A DNA stretch of 64,000 nucleotides from Psychromonas ingrahamii 37 (GCF_000015285.1 NC_008709.1:2542001-2606000); one strand, 5' to 3'. Counted from the first letter of the stretch, positions 26,826 to 35,537 are shown. Translations and numbers: made by a program. The notes: a model not told the origin generated them from the letters alone.

Positions 26826-27365
26826 ATGAAATATGTACTAATTTTGGTGATCATAATGACAAATATAAACAATGGCCTGGCTGAAGATATTGACTTTAAC
26901 AGCAAAAAATTTATTAACAGCTGGCAGGTAGTCAATGATTCAGTGATGGGGGGAATTTCAACAAGCAAAATAGCAATTGAAAACAATATTGTCTCCTTTA
27001 GCGGCCAGCTTTCATTCGAAAACAACGGGGGTTTTGCTTCAGCCCGATACGTTCTCAATAAACCGATAATAGCGAAAGACAAGGTATCTATTACTTTCAA
27101 AGGAGATAATCGCCATTACCAGTTACGTTTAAGAACCAATACAGGGCCGGGTGCGATTGCCTACAAGGTTGATTTTTATGCCACGGCGAATAACTGGAAC
27201 AGTTTGATTTTTAAGAAAAGCGACTTTATTCCTACCTACCGCGGGGCAACCGTTGACGATGCGCCACAGTTAAATTTGGCAGACGTTAAACAAATTAGTA
27301 TTCTAATTGCAGACAAACAGTTACCCGCTTTTCAGTTAGATATTAGTCAGATTGGTTTTTTATAA
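26826..27365 (+). CDS. CIA30-family protein, probably exported
   Basis: 179 residues. A short hydrophobic N-terminus (YVLILVIIMTNINNGLAEDI) looks like a signal peptide. The body is a CIA30/galactose-binding-like beta domain: WQVVNDSVMGGISTSKIAI, SFENNGGFASARY, FKGDNRHYQLRLRTN and LNLADVKQISILIAD. In bacteria these proteins have no settled function. It follows the SDR by 140 bases. No good ribosome site precedes the ATG, so the start is less certain than the family. Confidence 0.85.
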   Translation: MKYVLILVIIMTNINNGLAEDIDFNSKKFINSWQVVNDSVMGGISTSKIAIENNIVSFSGQLSFENNGGFASARYVLNKPIIAKDKVSITFKGDNRHYQLRLRTNTGPGAIAYKVDFYATANNWNSLIFKKSDFIPTYRGATVDDAPQLNLADVKQISILIADKQLPAFQLDISQIGFL

Positions 27366-27459
27366 ATGCGCCAAAATTAAGGCTCACTCAGGCACTTAAA
27401 CGAAAGAAGCTTAAAGTCCGTCACCGCCTTGCGTGAAAATATGCAGCGGATTAAGAATA

Positions 27460-27487
27460 AAAGAAGCCTGTGCGAACACGCTTCTTT
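27460..27487. terminator. Bidirectional hairpin between convergent genes
   Basis: AAAGAAGC (27460-27467) pairs with GCTTCTTT (27480-27487), and GTG pairs with CAC inside. It lies between the CIA30 gene and the Bax-like gene, which converge. Confidence 0.7.
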
Positions 27488-27536
27488 GATCGGTTTTATA
27501 AACTTATTTTTTGTAGATATTATAAAGAACGAACCA

Positions 27537-28466
27537 TTATTTTTCTGTAATTAAATGGATTAATTTATTATCAGATAAATACGCCTGATCGACTTGCTCA
27601 AGGTTGTTATAACGGATCATGGCACGCAGTCCATGAATATATTCTTGTCCTCGCTCGGAATATTTATCCAAGGTACCCGCTAATTTAATGCCCGTGACCG
27701 CTTTATCATTAGCACGCAGTTCACTGCGTAAAATACGTAATTTTTGATATGCACTATTACTGTTAATGTTGAGCATATAAGCTTCAACTGAAGCAAGTGG
27801 ACTATCAAAGCGCGCAACGCCATAGTCACCCAGCTCTTCTCGGTGGGCCCGAGGTTTCATCCCGTTACCGGTAAAATCCCACTGACCAAAGAAAGCATTC
27901 CCTTCCTGCGCAAAACGAGAGGTCGCCCAACCACTCTCTTCAGCCGCTTGCGCCAGTGCTAACGACGGGGGTAAAATATCAACGCGGGCCAATAATGCTG
28001 TGCGCATTTTTTGATCTAACTCGGCTGTCTTATCTTCAATAATGCGGTATTTAATGGCTATTTTTTTAAGTTTGCTTGCCTCTAGCGGACTGCTTTTAAC
28101 AATTTCCCGTTCACGTAAGATATTTTCATTAGAAACTAATGCCAGTGGTGTCATCAGACGAAAAAATATCATTTTTTTGGTCTCTACGGGCAGTTTTTTG
28201 GATCCCTCAGCCCAGTGCTTCCCAACCCCCTCAAAAGTAATACGCGGTACTTCACGGTTGCCTTTATCCCAGTTTTCATCGTTGTACTGATATTTATCAA
28301 ATAAAGTATTCAAATCATCGAGCGACGTGATAGTGACTTCAACGGGGTTTGCCATCAGTTTTTCACTTTCACTAGTATTGCTGTTCAGTACATAAGAACA
28401 GGCAGCTATCAATAAACAGCTGATCAGTGCTAAAGCAATATAGCGGGCAGAAAAGAATTTTTTCAT
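27537..28466 (-). CDS. Bax-like glucosaminidase, lipoprotein
   Basis: 309 residues. The N-terminus is a lipoprotein signal with lipobox LIAAC near residue 23. The C-terminal half is a glucosaminidase domain of the Bax/FlgJ type: LPPSLALAQAAEESGWATSR (catalytic Glu), FAQEGNAFFGQW, RFDSPLASVEAYM and YSERGQEYIHGLRAMI. It should cut peptidoglycan from an outer- or inner-membrane anchor. It stands alone in its direction. Confidence 0.88.
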   Translation of the reverse strand: MKKFFSARYIALALISCLLIAACSYVLNSNTSESEKLMANPVEVTITSLDDLNTLFDKYQYNDENWDKGNREVPRITFEGVGKHWAEGSKKLPVETKKMIFFRLMTPLALVSNENILREREIVKSSPLEASKLKKIAIKYRIIEDKTAELDQKMRTALLARVDILPPSLALAQAAEESGWATSRFAQEGNAFFGQWDFTGNGMKPRAHREELGDYGVARFDSPLASVEAYMLNINSNSAYQKLRILRSELRANDKAVTGIKLAGTLDKYSERGQEYIHGLRAMIRYNNLEQVDQAYLSDNKLIHLITEK

Positions 28467-28624
28467 GGGGAGAGTTCCTCAGAGTAAAATAGCGGTAAAT
28501 ATATTAATGCGCTTAAGCAGCTTTGCTGTTAATTTAAGGTGCTAAGGTGTCTTTCGTTATAATAAAGAGGGAGTATTTTAACAGATTTTCACGATAGAGA
28601 TGAACTTTTTACTTTGCCGACTTT

Positions 28625-28808
28625 TTCACATTCTTTTTTATAAAAACCCTATAATATTTTAATCATCAATTAGTTGCCTATTTCTCTTTTTAGGGTTTAT
28701 ATGACTCAATTTCAAATAGAGCAACCATTAATTAACCCACTGCAAAGTAAAAAACAGTCTCATTTATCGGTGCGGGCTATCTATACCGGTATTGAAAAAA
28801 CGTCTTGA
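28625..28808 (+). pseudogene. Promoter-like sequence and 35-codon ORF, probable gene stub
   Basis: TATAAT at 28650-28655 with TTCACA 19 bases before forms a promoter-like pair. An ORF from ATG at 28701 to TGA at 28808 follows (MTQFQIEQPLINPLQ at its start). No family is recognised. The abrupt end without further coding sequence suggests the 5' stub of a lost gene, though a real short gene cannot be excluded. Confidence 0.3.
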
Positions 28809-28987
28809 AGTTGTCTTCTTGTGATAAGTAGCTTATTTGTGGGTGTTACCTATCCCTTTATTACAGAAGAACGCTAGCGAGGTTAAAGTCAGATGAAACA
28901 TGACTTATTAAAAATCTATTTAAGGGCAGGTAGTTAATTTAGCTGGTGAGTGATTACGTGCAGTAAATGCTCTCGCCTTTTTTAACA

Positions 28988-29335
28988 TTAATCTTTTTTC
29001 TTTAGTGAACAGCCGACTCTATAACAATCAACAATAGCCACTAACCAAGTAATCAGCAGTATCACAGATATAAAATCAGTTCCCAGCCAACCATCGGTTG
29101 AGGGCTGTTGTGATGCTAATTCACTGATTTTCGTGATATCTGCGGCGACTTCACCCCGTTGAATTTTATCAACGATCAGCATTGCACTTTCGAGTACTTT
29201 AGCAATCAACAGATATGTTGCTGTTAAGGCAGTTGCCGCTAATATCGCCGCAGAAATATAGCGCTTGAATAACAGATGACCCACACCGGGAAAGATAAAA
29301 GCGGATAAGAGTACTGCTTTGATTGTCTTCTTCAT
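28988..29335 (-). CDS. Small membrane protein of unknown function
   Basis: 115 residues. Two or three membrane segments: residues 5-20, about 27-48 (ISAAILAATALTATYLLIAK) and about 88-105 (FISVILLITWLVAIVDCYRV). FPGVGHLLFKRY near the start resembles the PG.GHLLL.R motif of small DUF proteins in gammas. An AAGG ribosome site precedes the ATG. The function is unknown. Confidence 0.65.
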   Translation of the reverse strand: MKKTIKAVLLSAFIFPGVGHLLFKRYISAAILAATALTATYLLIAKVLESAMLIVDKIQRGEVAADITKISELASQQPSTDGWLGTDFISVILLITWLVAIVDCYRVGCSLKKKD

Positions 29336-29559
29336 TAATTAGACCTTTTCTTCCTATAAAAACAGGCTCTAAGAGTAGCATAGAATAAAAGACTGGCTGT
29401 TTCTTTTTAACGCCTTAGCCCGTTGCATTATTTGACCTGAGCACTGTTGCCAGAATAATTATTTGCCAAAAACACAGCTAAAATACGGGGTTTAAAAATT
29501 ATGGATTCCCAAAATTTTATGCTGCTTTATTTGACCCGATTTTGGGGGGAATTCTACAG

Positions 29560-29625
29560 CCTCAACGCTCAGCGAACCGGTGGAGGCGGCTAGCGCCAGA
29601 ATCCACCTGGCGCGGCTTGTTATGT
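29560..29625 (-). other. attC-like site 3
   Basis: On the minus strand it begins ACATAAC and ends GTTGAGG. The two arms align as ACATAAC-AAGC-CGCGCC-AGGTGGA against CCTCAAC-GCTCAGCG-AACCGGTGGA, giving the imperfect stem expected of an integron recombination site. It lies just past the stop of the 29.7-30.1 kb gene, where a cassette attC belongs. Confidence 0.6.
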
Positions 29626-29668
29626 TTTATATCTATTTGTAAATCATCAAGATATATCTAAATAGGCA

Positions 29669-30037
29669 TTATAGTAAATCACTTATAGCCCAAGAATCGG
29701 TGTTATACCCTCGCGCTCTGCATTCATCCTGTGGTTTGTGAACTACAATAGCTCTTTCAGAAAACTTTCTAAAATCGCCTTTTATGACACCTAATATTTC
29801 CCAACTAATCATTCCAGTATGACAGTTAAAGAATTGATCAATAACGTAGCCACTTTTATACAGCCCATCTTTTGTTTGGTACATAGCTGAAAAGTCGATA
29901 GTTTTTCCGCTCCATCCTGCAAAGGGATACTCGTATCCACCTTTTGTACTGTCAGCGCTCCTAATATCTGCAACCATTCCAATCACTAACGCTAAGATTG
30001 CAAAGATGCCTACAGCTGAAAATATGGATTTAATCAA
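29669..30037 (-). CDS. Cassette-type secreted or membrane-anchored protein, unknown
   Basis: About 122 residues from a TTG with AGGAG ten bases upstream; the frame extends to 30094. A hydrophobic start (IFSAVGIFAILALVIGMVA) acts as signal or anchor. The body has no known domain, but contains QFFNCHTGMISWEI, echoed as SVFNCHTDMRSVHLW in the C-terminus of the crystallin-type protein next door. It sits between two attC-like sites in the same orientation, the structure of an integron gene cassette. Confidence 0.6.
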   Translation of the reverse strand: MIKSIFSAVGIFAILALVIGMVADIRSADSTKGGYEYPFAGWSGKTIDFSAMYQTKDGLYKSGYVIDQFFNCHTGMISWEILGVIKGDFRKFSERAIVVHKPQDECRARGYNTDSWAISDLL

Positions 30038-30158
30038 TGCAATGTAACTCCTGAAAGTAAGAGTAAAATGACCCATATTAAGATAATAAAGCACCTAAAA
30101 GTAGAGGGTATTAAAATTAACTTATTAAATGCCCAAATATTGTCCTTGCGTCGCAGAA

Positions 30159-30216
30159 AAATAACGGGCCAATCAGCCGCGCCGTTTTTGCATCGGCTGA
30201 ATTAGCGAGGTTATGT
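30159..30216 (-). other. attC-like site 2
   Basis: On the minus strand: ACATAAC at one end, GTTATTT at the other, 58 bases in all. The inner arms AATTCAGCCG and CGGCTGATT are complementary, leaving the classic small central loop. The form closely resembles attC sites of marine gammaproteobacterial integrons. Confidence 0.7.
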
Positions 30217-30544
30217 CAAGCGTCATATAGGATAGAGCGGTCCTATAATAACCTTATCACTATCCCAAAGTTCGTAATTCTTCCCACCAATCACGACGTC
30301 CCCTCCCGAACGAAAAAGGCAGGACATATATAAACTTTTTCGTTTACATTGAAGCCTCAAGTTGTTTAACTACTTGAGGCTTTTTTATAGAAGTTTAAAA
30401 TTAATGGGTTATATTGCTAACCTTTGGGTGTCCGGCCTTTCCCTCCTTAGTAAATAAAAATAACTAAAGCCTAGATCAATGCTTAAACACTAGACAACAA
30501 CCTTGGCTGGCTTAGTTTTTTTATTCATCATATTTTCTTGCTTA
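30217..30544 (+). terminator. Non-coding part of a cassette with a plus-strand terminator (30352-30386)
   Basis: A strong terminator, AAGCCTCAAG (30352-30361) with CTTGAGGCTT (30373-30382) and a T-run, points along the plus strand, although both neighbouring genes run on the minus strand. TATAAT at 30244-30249 could be the -10 of a transcript of about 130 bases ending there. No ORF fits in between. The -35 match is poor. Confidence 0.5.
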
Positions 30545-32194
30545 TTAATGTACTTTTATATTCAAACTCAGGCCATCATCATCCCCAAGAATAAATCGAC
30601 TTGGCATCCTTATACAATTGCCTAGCGATGGATCATTTCGTCCTTCACAAGTCAGCTGGCCAGTGTCTACTACTACGAATTCAAATAAATATCCATCGAT
30701 AAGAGAAATCACACGCGGTGAAGCGCCACTAGGGCAGCTGCCATTTGAATATTGGGGTGACAACACGCCTCTCTCAACAAAAGGAGCACCTATGGTAATG
30801 TTTCGCGTCCATAAATGAACACTTCGCATATCAGTATGGCAATTAAAAACGGATATCTGCTTAAAAACATCTTGTGGATCAGGCGGTATTGATTTCACTT
30901 TGCATTCAGATCCTCGCATTTGAACCTTTATAGAAGAAATTAAATCATTACCGGTCGTATAGATAGGGAAGTTGTTATCAAGACTCGGATCGTCCATTGT
31001 AAATGCCTCACATATTTGAGTGAAATCATCACCCCCACAGGCACATACTTGAATGGACGAACCAACCCTAATCGAAGAGATTGAATTGTTCGCCAGGCCA
31101 ATACTAGCGGCATTATTATAATCTCCGATGCTCTTCACTTTGCATGTACCTACGTAACCACTGTCCTCAAAGAATGACGCCTCATTAGAGTCAGGAATGC
31201 AATCCTTGAAACCTCTTGGCTGTACCTTTAACGATGAGACCTGATCATGCCCAATACGGTTATCTCCTAGATTACTGTCACTGCCCTTTAACTCCACACA
31301 ATTTTTAAAATTAGAATGTTCACATAACAATACTTGTGAATCTCGACCAATTATGACAGAAGAAATCGAATCATTTTTCAAACCAATTTTACTCGAGTTT
31401 CCATATAGACCCATATTCTTTACTACACAAGGTGCAACAAAATTACTGTGCATAAAAAGAGCGACTTGGTCTGCCTTAGGCTGACATTCCTGAGTTCCGA
31501 GTTCTTGTACTTTAGCTGAAGATGTTTCATCATTGCCAACATGCCATGATTTGAGGGTAGGCCTGTTTTCTTTAAGGACGATACAGTGTCCTTGGAAATT
31601 CGAGTCTCTACACAAAACGGCTTGGGAATTAGTCCCTAGCTTAACTGAGGATATTGTGTCATTTTTAAGCCCTATCTTAAGGGAGTTTTCATAACGACCA
31701 AGTCCTCGAACCTGACATGCCCCTTTATAATTTGTGTGTTGATAAAAAGCAACTTGATTCCGACCTGGTGTACAGGATGCGGAGCCATTTCGGAGCTGAA
31801 TTTTTGCTGAAGAAATGGTGTCACCTTTGACTACATTATTGCGTAGGGTTTTGTGATTTTTATTAAGAACCTCACATTCACCTCTGTAAAAGGAGTCTTT
31901 GCAAACAAATGCTTGAACCTCAGCCCCCACTTTTACCGAGGAAATTGAATCATTCTTTATACCTAGATCCGATGAATTTTTGTAATCTTTCAGACCTAGA
32001 ACTTTACACTTTCCTTCGAAGTTAGCGTGCTGAAAAAAAGCGACTTCATGTGGACCTGGCTCACATTGGGCTAATGCTTCTGCCGGGAACAAGAAACTGC
32101 TTGCTAAGACAATACTCGATAAACTGAACAAACGTAACGCCTTTCGAAGCATAATTACTTTGGTTGGCTCAGTACTGGATATATTGATATTCAT
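30545..32194 (-). CDS. Secreted protein with four beta-gamma-crystallin domains
   Basis: 549 residues with a signal peptide (LFPAEALA, cut before QCEPG). Four tandem modules of about 95 residues follow, each with two Greek-key motifs (VAFFQHANFEGKC, VAFYQHTNYKGAC, VALFMHSNFVAPC, ASFFEDSGYVGTC begin them). Each motif pair carries the calcium-binding N/D-N/D-x-x-S/T-S signature: NDSISS, GDTISS, NDTISS, NDETSS, NDSISS, HDQVSS, NNSISS and NDLISS. Six to eight cysteines per pair of modules suggest disulfides and extracellular location. A distinct C-terminal domain of about 110 residues follows (VFNCHTDMRSVHLWTRN). The ribosome site AGAGGAG is excellent. It lies between attC-like sites and is large for a cassette gene. 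It probably binds calcium; its partner is unknown. Confidence 0.85.
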   Translation of the reverse strand: MNINISSTEPTKVIMLRKALRLFSLSSIVLASSFLFPAEALAQCEPGPHEVAFFQHANFEGKCKVLGLKDYKNSSDLGIKNDSISSVKVGAEVQAFVCKDSFYRGECEVLNKNHKTLRNNVVKGDTISSAKIQLRNGSASCTPGRNQVAFYQHTNYKGACQVRGLGRYENSLKIGLKNDTISSVKLGTNSQAVLCRDSNFQGHCIVLKENRPTLKSWHVGNDETSSAKVQELGTQECQPKADQVALFMHSNFVAPCVVKNMGLYGNSSKIGLKNDSISSVIIGRDSQVLLCEHSNFKNCVELKGSDSNLGDNRIGHDQVSSLKVQPRGFKDCIPDSNEASFFEDSGYVGTCKVKSIGDYNNAASIGLANNSISSIRVGSSIQVCACGGDDFTQICEAFTMDDPSLDNNFPIYTTGNDLISSIKVQMRGSECKVKSIPPDPQDVFKQISVFNCHTDMRSVHLWTRNITIGAPFVERGVLSPQYSNGSCPSGASPRVISLIDGYLFEFVVVDTGQLTCEGRNDPSLGNCIRMPSRFILGDDDGLSLNIKVH

Positions 32195-32214
32195 ATGCTT
32201 TCTCCTCTATTTAT

Positions 32215-32274
32215 GTCTAACGCCTGAATAAAGCGCGTGAGGTACGAACGTCTCCTTTGATGCGATTGTTATGC
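32215..32274 (-). other. attC-like site 1
   Basis: On the minus strand it runs from GCATAAC to GTTAGAC (60 bases), with the canonical GCGTTAGAC core at the cassette boundary. The gene for the crystallin protein starts 21 bases beyond. This is the best core-site match of the three. Confidence 0.7.
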
Positions 32275-32444
32275 ATTCCTTTAATGCTGTTCACAGCGCC
32301 GCAGCAAGCACGCCAAGTAAAGAAAGTACTAGGACCATGATCCAGTTCGTTTTGAAAAAAACGTAGTCTAACATCAAAGAAATTGGCCCGTTCATGACTC
32401 TCAGACTCGCGACTTCCTGCTATGATTTGATAATCTTCGGACAT
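32217..32444 (-). CDS. Small cassette ORF running into attC, unknown
   Basis: 75 codons from an ATG behind AGGG. The last 20 codons lie within the attC-like site, which is common for cassette genes that use a stop inside attC. The product (MSEDYQIIAGSRESESHERA at its start) matches nothing I recognise. It may be a real cassette protein or a chance frame. Confidence 0.4.
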   Translation of the reverse strand: MSEDYQIIAGSRESESHERANFFDVRLRFFQNELDHGPSTFFTWRACCGAVNSIKGMHNNRIKGDVRTSRALFRR

Positions 32445-33305
32445 TCCCTAAAACCTCTTGTTGTTAAATGGTGCTGCTGAGTATCTCTGAGACATAACAA
32501 TATATTAGTCTGCATTCTCACTAATACACATTTAAAATTTTATTTATTGATAAGAATTATATAATAAATAACTTACAAAACAGTTAGATAGTTAAAATAA
32601 TGGTTATAAATTGATATTTTATGTTGAGAAAATGACGCATTTATATTTATAGAGATCTCTATAAATACAAATAAAAAACAGCTTTTTGTGAGAAGCAAAG
32701 GACGTAAAGGTTGGATAGCCAATCTTTTCTTTGTGATCAAGAATAACTACGAAAATATAGAAGTGGATTAATATTTGGTCAATTAGATGGGTGTCCAGTA
32801 ATTCCTTTCTTGGTGGTCGGGTATCTGTACGGCTTAAAGCCGATGGATCTTCACGCTTGATTTGAAGCCTATGTTGCGGGTAAATGATATACTTTCGATG
32901 CCACGCAGTCAGAAATCAAGGGCGGATATGTGGCAATTGGTTATGGTCGTGATGCTGCTGACGTTGCTGTTTATAATCAGTTTGGTCCCTCGGTTTATCC
33001 TGCTACACAAGATGTTCGAGTACAGCTTATTGACAATAAACATATTCCAGATTACCCATAAGTTTCGACCATATTTAGCAATCAGGGGCGGATTTCTGGT
33101 AATTGCTTATAATCAGTCCCCCCCCCCCACCTGCTATACAAAATATTCGAGTGCAGCTATAAGTCACAAGCAAGAACAACCAAGCTAATAAAAAACCAAG
33201 CCACTCATTTCTTTACTTGGTCTGGCCATTATTTATTACCTGCAAGTAAATTCAACGCAGAAACCAGCAAAAAAACCAAGTCTAAACACTTTTATTAAAC
33301 AAATA
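32445..33305. repeat. Long intergenic region with a decayed duplication and an 11-C tract
   Basis: About 860 bases, no supportable gene. AT-rich to 32700. The segment 32913-33032 and the segment 33080-33164 are imperfect copies: AATCAAGGGCGGATATGTGG and AATCAGGGGCGGATTTCTGG, TTATAATCAG in both, and CTGCTACACAAGATGTTCGA and CTGCTATACAAAATATTCGA. In the second copy a run of 11 C (33118-33128) replaces part of the sequence. Confidence 0.55.
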
Positions 33306-34325
33306 TTAGGTTATTAAACCATCCGTTCGAAGCTGCTCAATAGTCTTTACCAGATCTGCGTTAACTGACCGTGGACCGCTATTTTCTCTATTTTTATGCC
33401 GTCTGGCACCGGGGGTCCGTGCACCTTCTATTGCATCATACTTTTCAAAAAAACGATCCGTTTGTTCGCTGGTATTTTTTCCTGATAGAATATCTGGTGA
33501 AATGGCTAGAATAAATTGACCTCCTCTTGCCGGTCCTTCTTCTGCCTTGTCACGTTCCTGAGTTTCATAGGAAAAGGTTTCCCCTACTAGCGGACCAGAG
33601 AGTAATTCCACCATTAATGCTAATGCAGACCCTTTGTGTCCACCAAAAGGTAATAGAACGCCTTTCACAATTTCGGCGGCATCAGTTGTTAATTCACCTG
33701 ATTCAGATAATCCTGTGCCCAGTGGCACTTCATAGCCATCTCGGGCGGCTATCATGACTTCACCCATAGCCATTGACGACGTTGCCATATCGATCACAAC
33801 CGGATTTTTACCGGCACGAGGCCACGAAAAGGCCATCGGGTTGGTTCCAAAAATCGGCGTTTTGCCACCAGCTGGTGCAACCCATGGAAGATAAGAAACA
33901 GTAGTAAGGCCAATTAAGCCCGCTTCACTCATTTTTTCAACTTCAGGCCAAAGTGCTGCAAAATGATGTGAATTCTGAATTGCGACCGCAGCAAGTCCGA
34001 ATTTTTTAGCGGCATCAATCAATGGTGGTAAGCAATGTTCGTGTGTAAGTGGTGCATAACCATTTTTAGCGTCACATCGAAATATAATAGGTGTGACTTC
34101 TTCAATTTCAGGCGTTGCTGTGCCAACAACCTTTTTGCTTTGAAGCCCAACAATATAGCCAGGAATTCGAAAAAGCCCGTGAGAAATTGCTCCGTCTCTC
34201 TCGGCAATAGTGACCGTATTTGCGATCGCAGCTGCATTTTCCTCATTGGCGCCCTGACTCAACAACGCTGTTTTCGCTAGGTCGTATATTTCTTCAAGGG
34301 TGAGGTTAATAGTCAAATGGCTCAT
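33306..34325 (-). CDS. Ldh-family oxidoreductase, probable delta-1-pyrroline-2-carboxylate reductase
   Basis: 339 residues of the malate/L-sulfolactate/ureidoglycolate dehydrogenase superfamily (Ldh_2 fold), with HGLFRIPGY, NSHHFAALWPEVEKM, GTNPMAFSWPRAG, VIDMATSSMAMGEV and PFGGHKGSALALMVEL. The HFAALW and GTNPMA segments are typical of enzymes that reduce cyclic imines to L-proline using NAD(P)H. The adjacent dehydratase would make pyrroline-2-carboxylate, so the pair forms a two-step path from trans-3-hydroxy-L-proline to L-proline. The specific substrate is inferred from this neighbour. Confidence 0.85.
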   Translation of the reverse strand: MSHLTINLTLEEIYDLAKTALLSQGANEENAAAIANTVTIAERDGAISHGLFRIPGYIVGLQSKKVVGTATPEIEEVTPIIFRCDAKNGYAPLTHEHCLPPLIDAAKKFGLAAVAIQNSHHFAALWPEVEKMSEAGLIGLTTVSYLPWVAPAGGKTPIFGTNPMAFSWPRAGKNPVVIDMATSSMAMGEVMIAARDGYEVPLGTGLSESGELTTDAAEIVKGVLLPFGGHKGSALALMVELLSGPLVGETFSYETQERDKAEEGPARGGQFILAISPDILSGKNTSEQTDRFFEKYDAIEGARTPGARRHKNRENSGPRSVNADLVKTIEQLRTDGLIT

Positions 34326-34403
34326 GAGGTAAACTCGATTGCTGAATGTAAAAAGATACTATACGTATCAAAAAACGGGTTGAACAAATTAAGATTTTTC
34401 ATG

Positions 34404-35450
34404 TTAGTTATTACCTTTATCTTGTTCGTTCATTGGCCAAGTATCACTGAGTCGGTAACCTTGTGGCCATGGGTCATCGGGATCTAACATGTGCTGATGC
34501 GTGCCGGTAATCCATCCCCTTCCTGATATTTCGGGAACAATAGCCTCCAAATCACCCACCTGGCAAGTGCGCAGTATCTTCCCATTAAAGGTAGAGCCAA
34601 TGACTGAAACAGCTAAGAGTGTATCTCCCACCTTCATTACCCCTCTAGCATGAAGAATAGCCATGCGAGCACTAACCGATGTACCTGTCGGACAACGGTC
34701 AACTTTACCTGGTTTAATAACCACCGCAGATAAAGCCTGAAACCCTGTTTCGGTTTTTTCTAGTTCTCCTGCAAACAAACAGAATGAAAAATGCTTCCAG
34801 TCTTTTTCTGGATGATAAAATTTTAATGATGCATTGGCGGCGTCTGTAATTTTAGTACCAATTTTTGCAATTTTTCCAGCATTGCTAGCGGTAAGTTCTA
34901 TTCCTAATTCTTTAGGATCAACAACGACAAAGCTGTCTCCACCATAAGCTATATCTACCGTCAATTTACCGATACCTTCAACAAATAACGCTTGGTCTAA
35001 TGCACAGGCAAAAGACGGAACGTTTTCAACAAAAATACGCCTTGCTTTTCCATTATCACATTCAGCGCGTACCTTAACTAATCCGCCTGGCGCTTCTAAG
35101 GTCATTTCGGTAATAGGCTCCACCATAGGAACAAGTCCTGTATCAAGCAGTACAGTTGAGACACAAATACTATTTGAACCTGACATAGGGGGAGTATCTT
35201 CTGGTTCCATTATAATCCACGCATAGCTAGCGTCAGGGTGCTTGGAGGGGAGAAGTAAATTAACGTGACGAAATACTCCGCCCCTAGGCTCATTCAGAAC
35301 AAAGTTTCGTAACTCATTGTCTTTATGTATCCACTCTCTTTGCTCCCACAGAGTATCACCTGGCGGCGGATTTACACCACCAACAATGACGTCACCCACT
35401 TCACCTTCTGCGTGGCATGAGACTACATGAACTAACTTACTCGACCTCAT
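34404..35450 (-). CDS. Proline racemase superfamily, probable trans-3-hydroxy-L-proline dehydratase
   Basis: 348 residues. The superfamily is clear from HVVSCHAEGEVGDVIVGGV, FRHVNLLLP and DRCPTGTSVSARMAILHARG. At the two catalytic positions that are Cys in proline racemase and hydroxyproline epimerases, this protein has Ser (PPMSGSNSIC) and Thr (CPTGTS). A Thr in the second place is the hallmark of the dehydratase branch, which removes water from trans-3-hydroxyproline; the Ser in the first is less usual. A pyrroline-2-carboxylate reductase gene follows 78 bases downstream. GGGGAG precedes the ATG. A divergent GntR gene shares the upstream region. Confidence 0.82.
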   Translation of the reverse strand: MRSSKLVHVVSCHAEGEVGDVIVGGVNPPPGDTLWEQREWIHKDNELRNFVLNEPRGGVFRHVNLLLPSKHPDASYAWIIMEPEDTPPMSGSNSICVSTVLLDTGLVPMVEPITEMTLEAPGGLVKVRAECDNGKARRIFVENVPSFACALDQALFVEGIGKLTVDIAYGGDSFVVVDPKELGIELTASNAGKIAKIGTKITDAANASLKFYHPEKDWKHFSFCLFAGELEKTETGFQALSAVVIKPGKVDRCPTGTSVSARMAILHARGVMKVGDTLLAVSVIGSTFNGKILRTCQVGDLEAIVPEISGRGWITGTHQHMLDPDDPWPQGYRLSDTWPMNEQDKGNN

Positions 35451-35521
35451 AATAACTCCCCAAAAATAAACATACGTTTATATTTATACTTTAAATTTAA
35501 ATAATTAACGTAACTTAACAA

Positions 35522-35537
35522 TATTGGATCCAATATA
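35522..35537. promoter_or_regulatory. Perfect palindromic operator, likely for the GntR regulator
   Basis: ATATTGGATCCAATAT is a perfect 16-base inverted repeat in the 179-base region between the divergent dehydratase and GntR-type genes. FCD-type GntR regulators bind such TTGGATCCAA-like palindromes. A second, weaker one (ATAAAC-ATAC-GTTTAT) lies near 35465. Confidence 0.65.
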
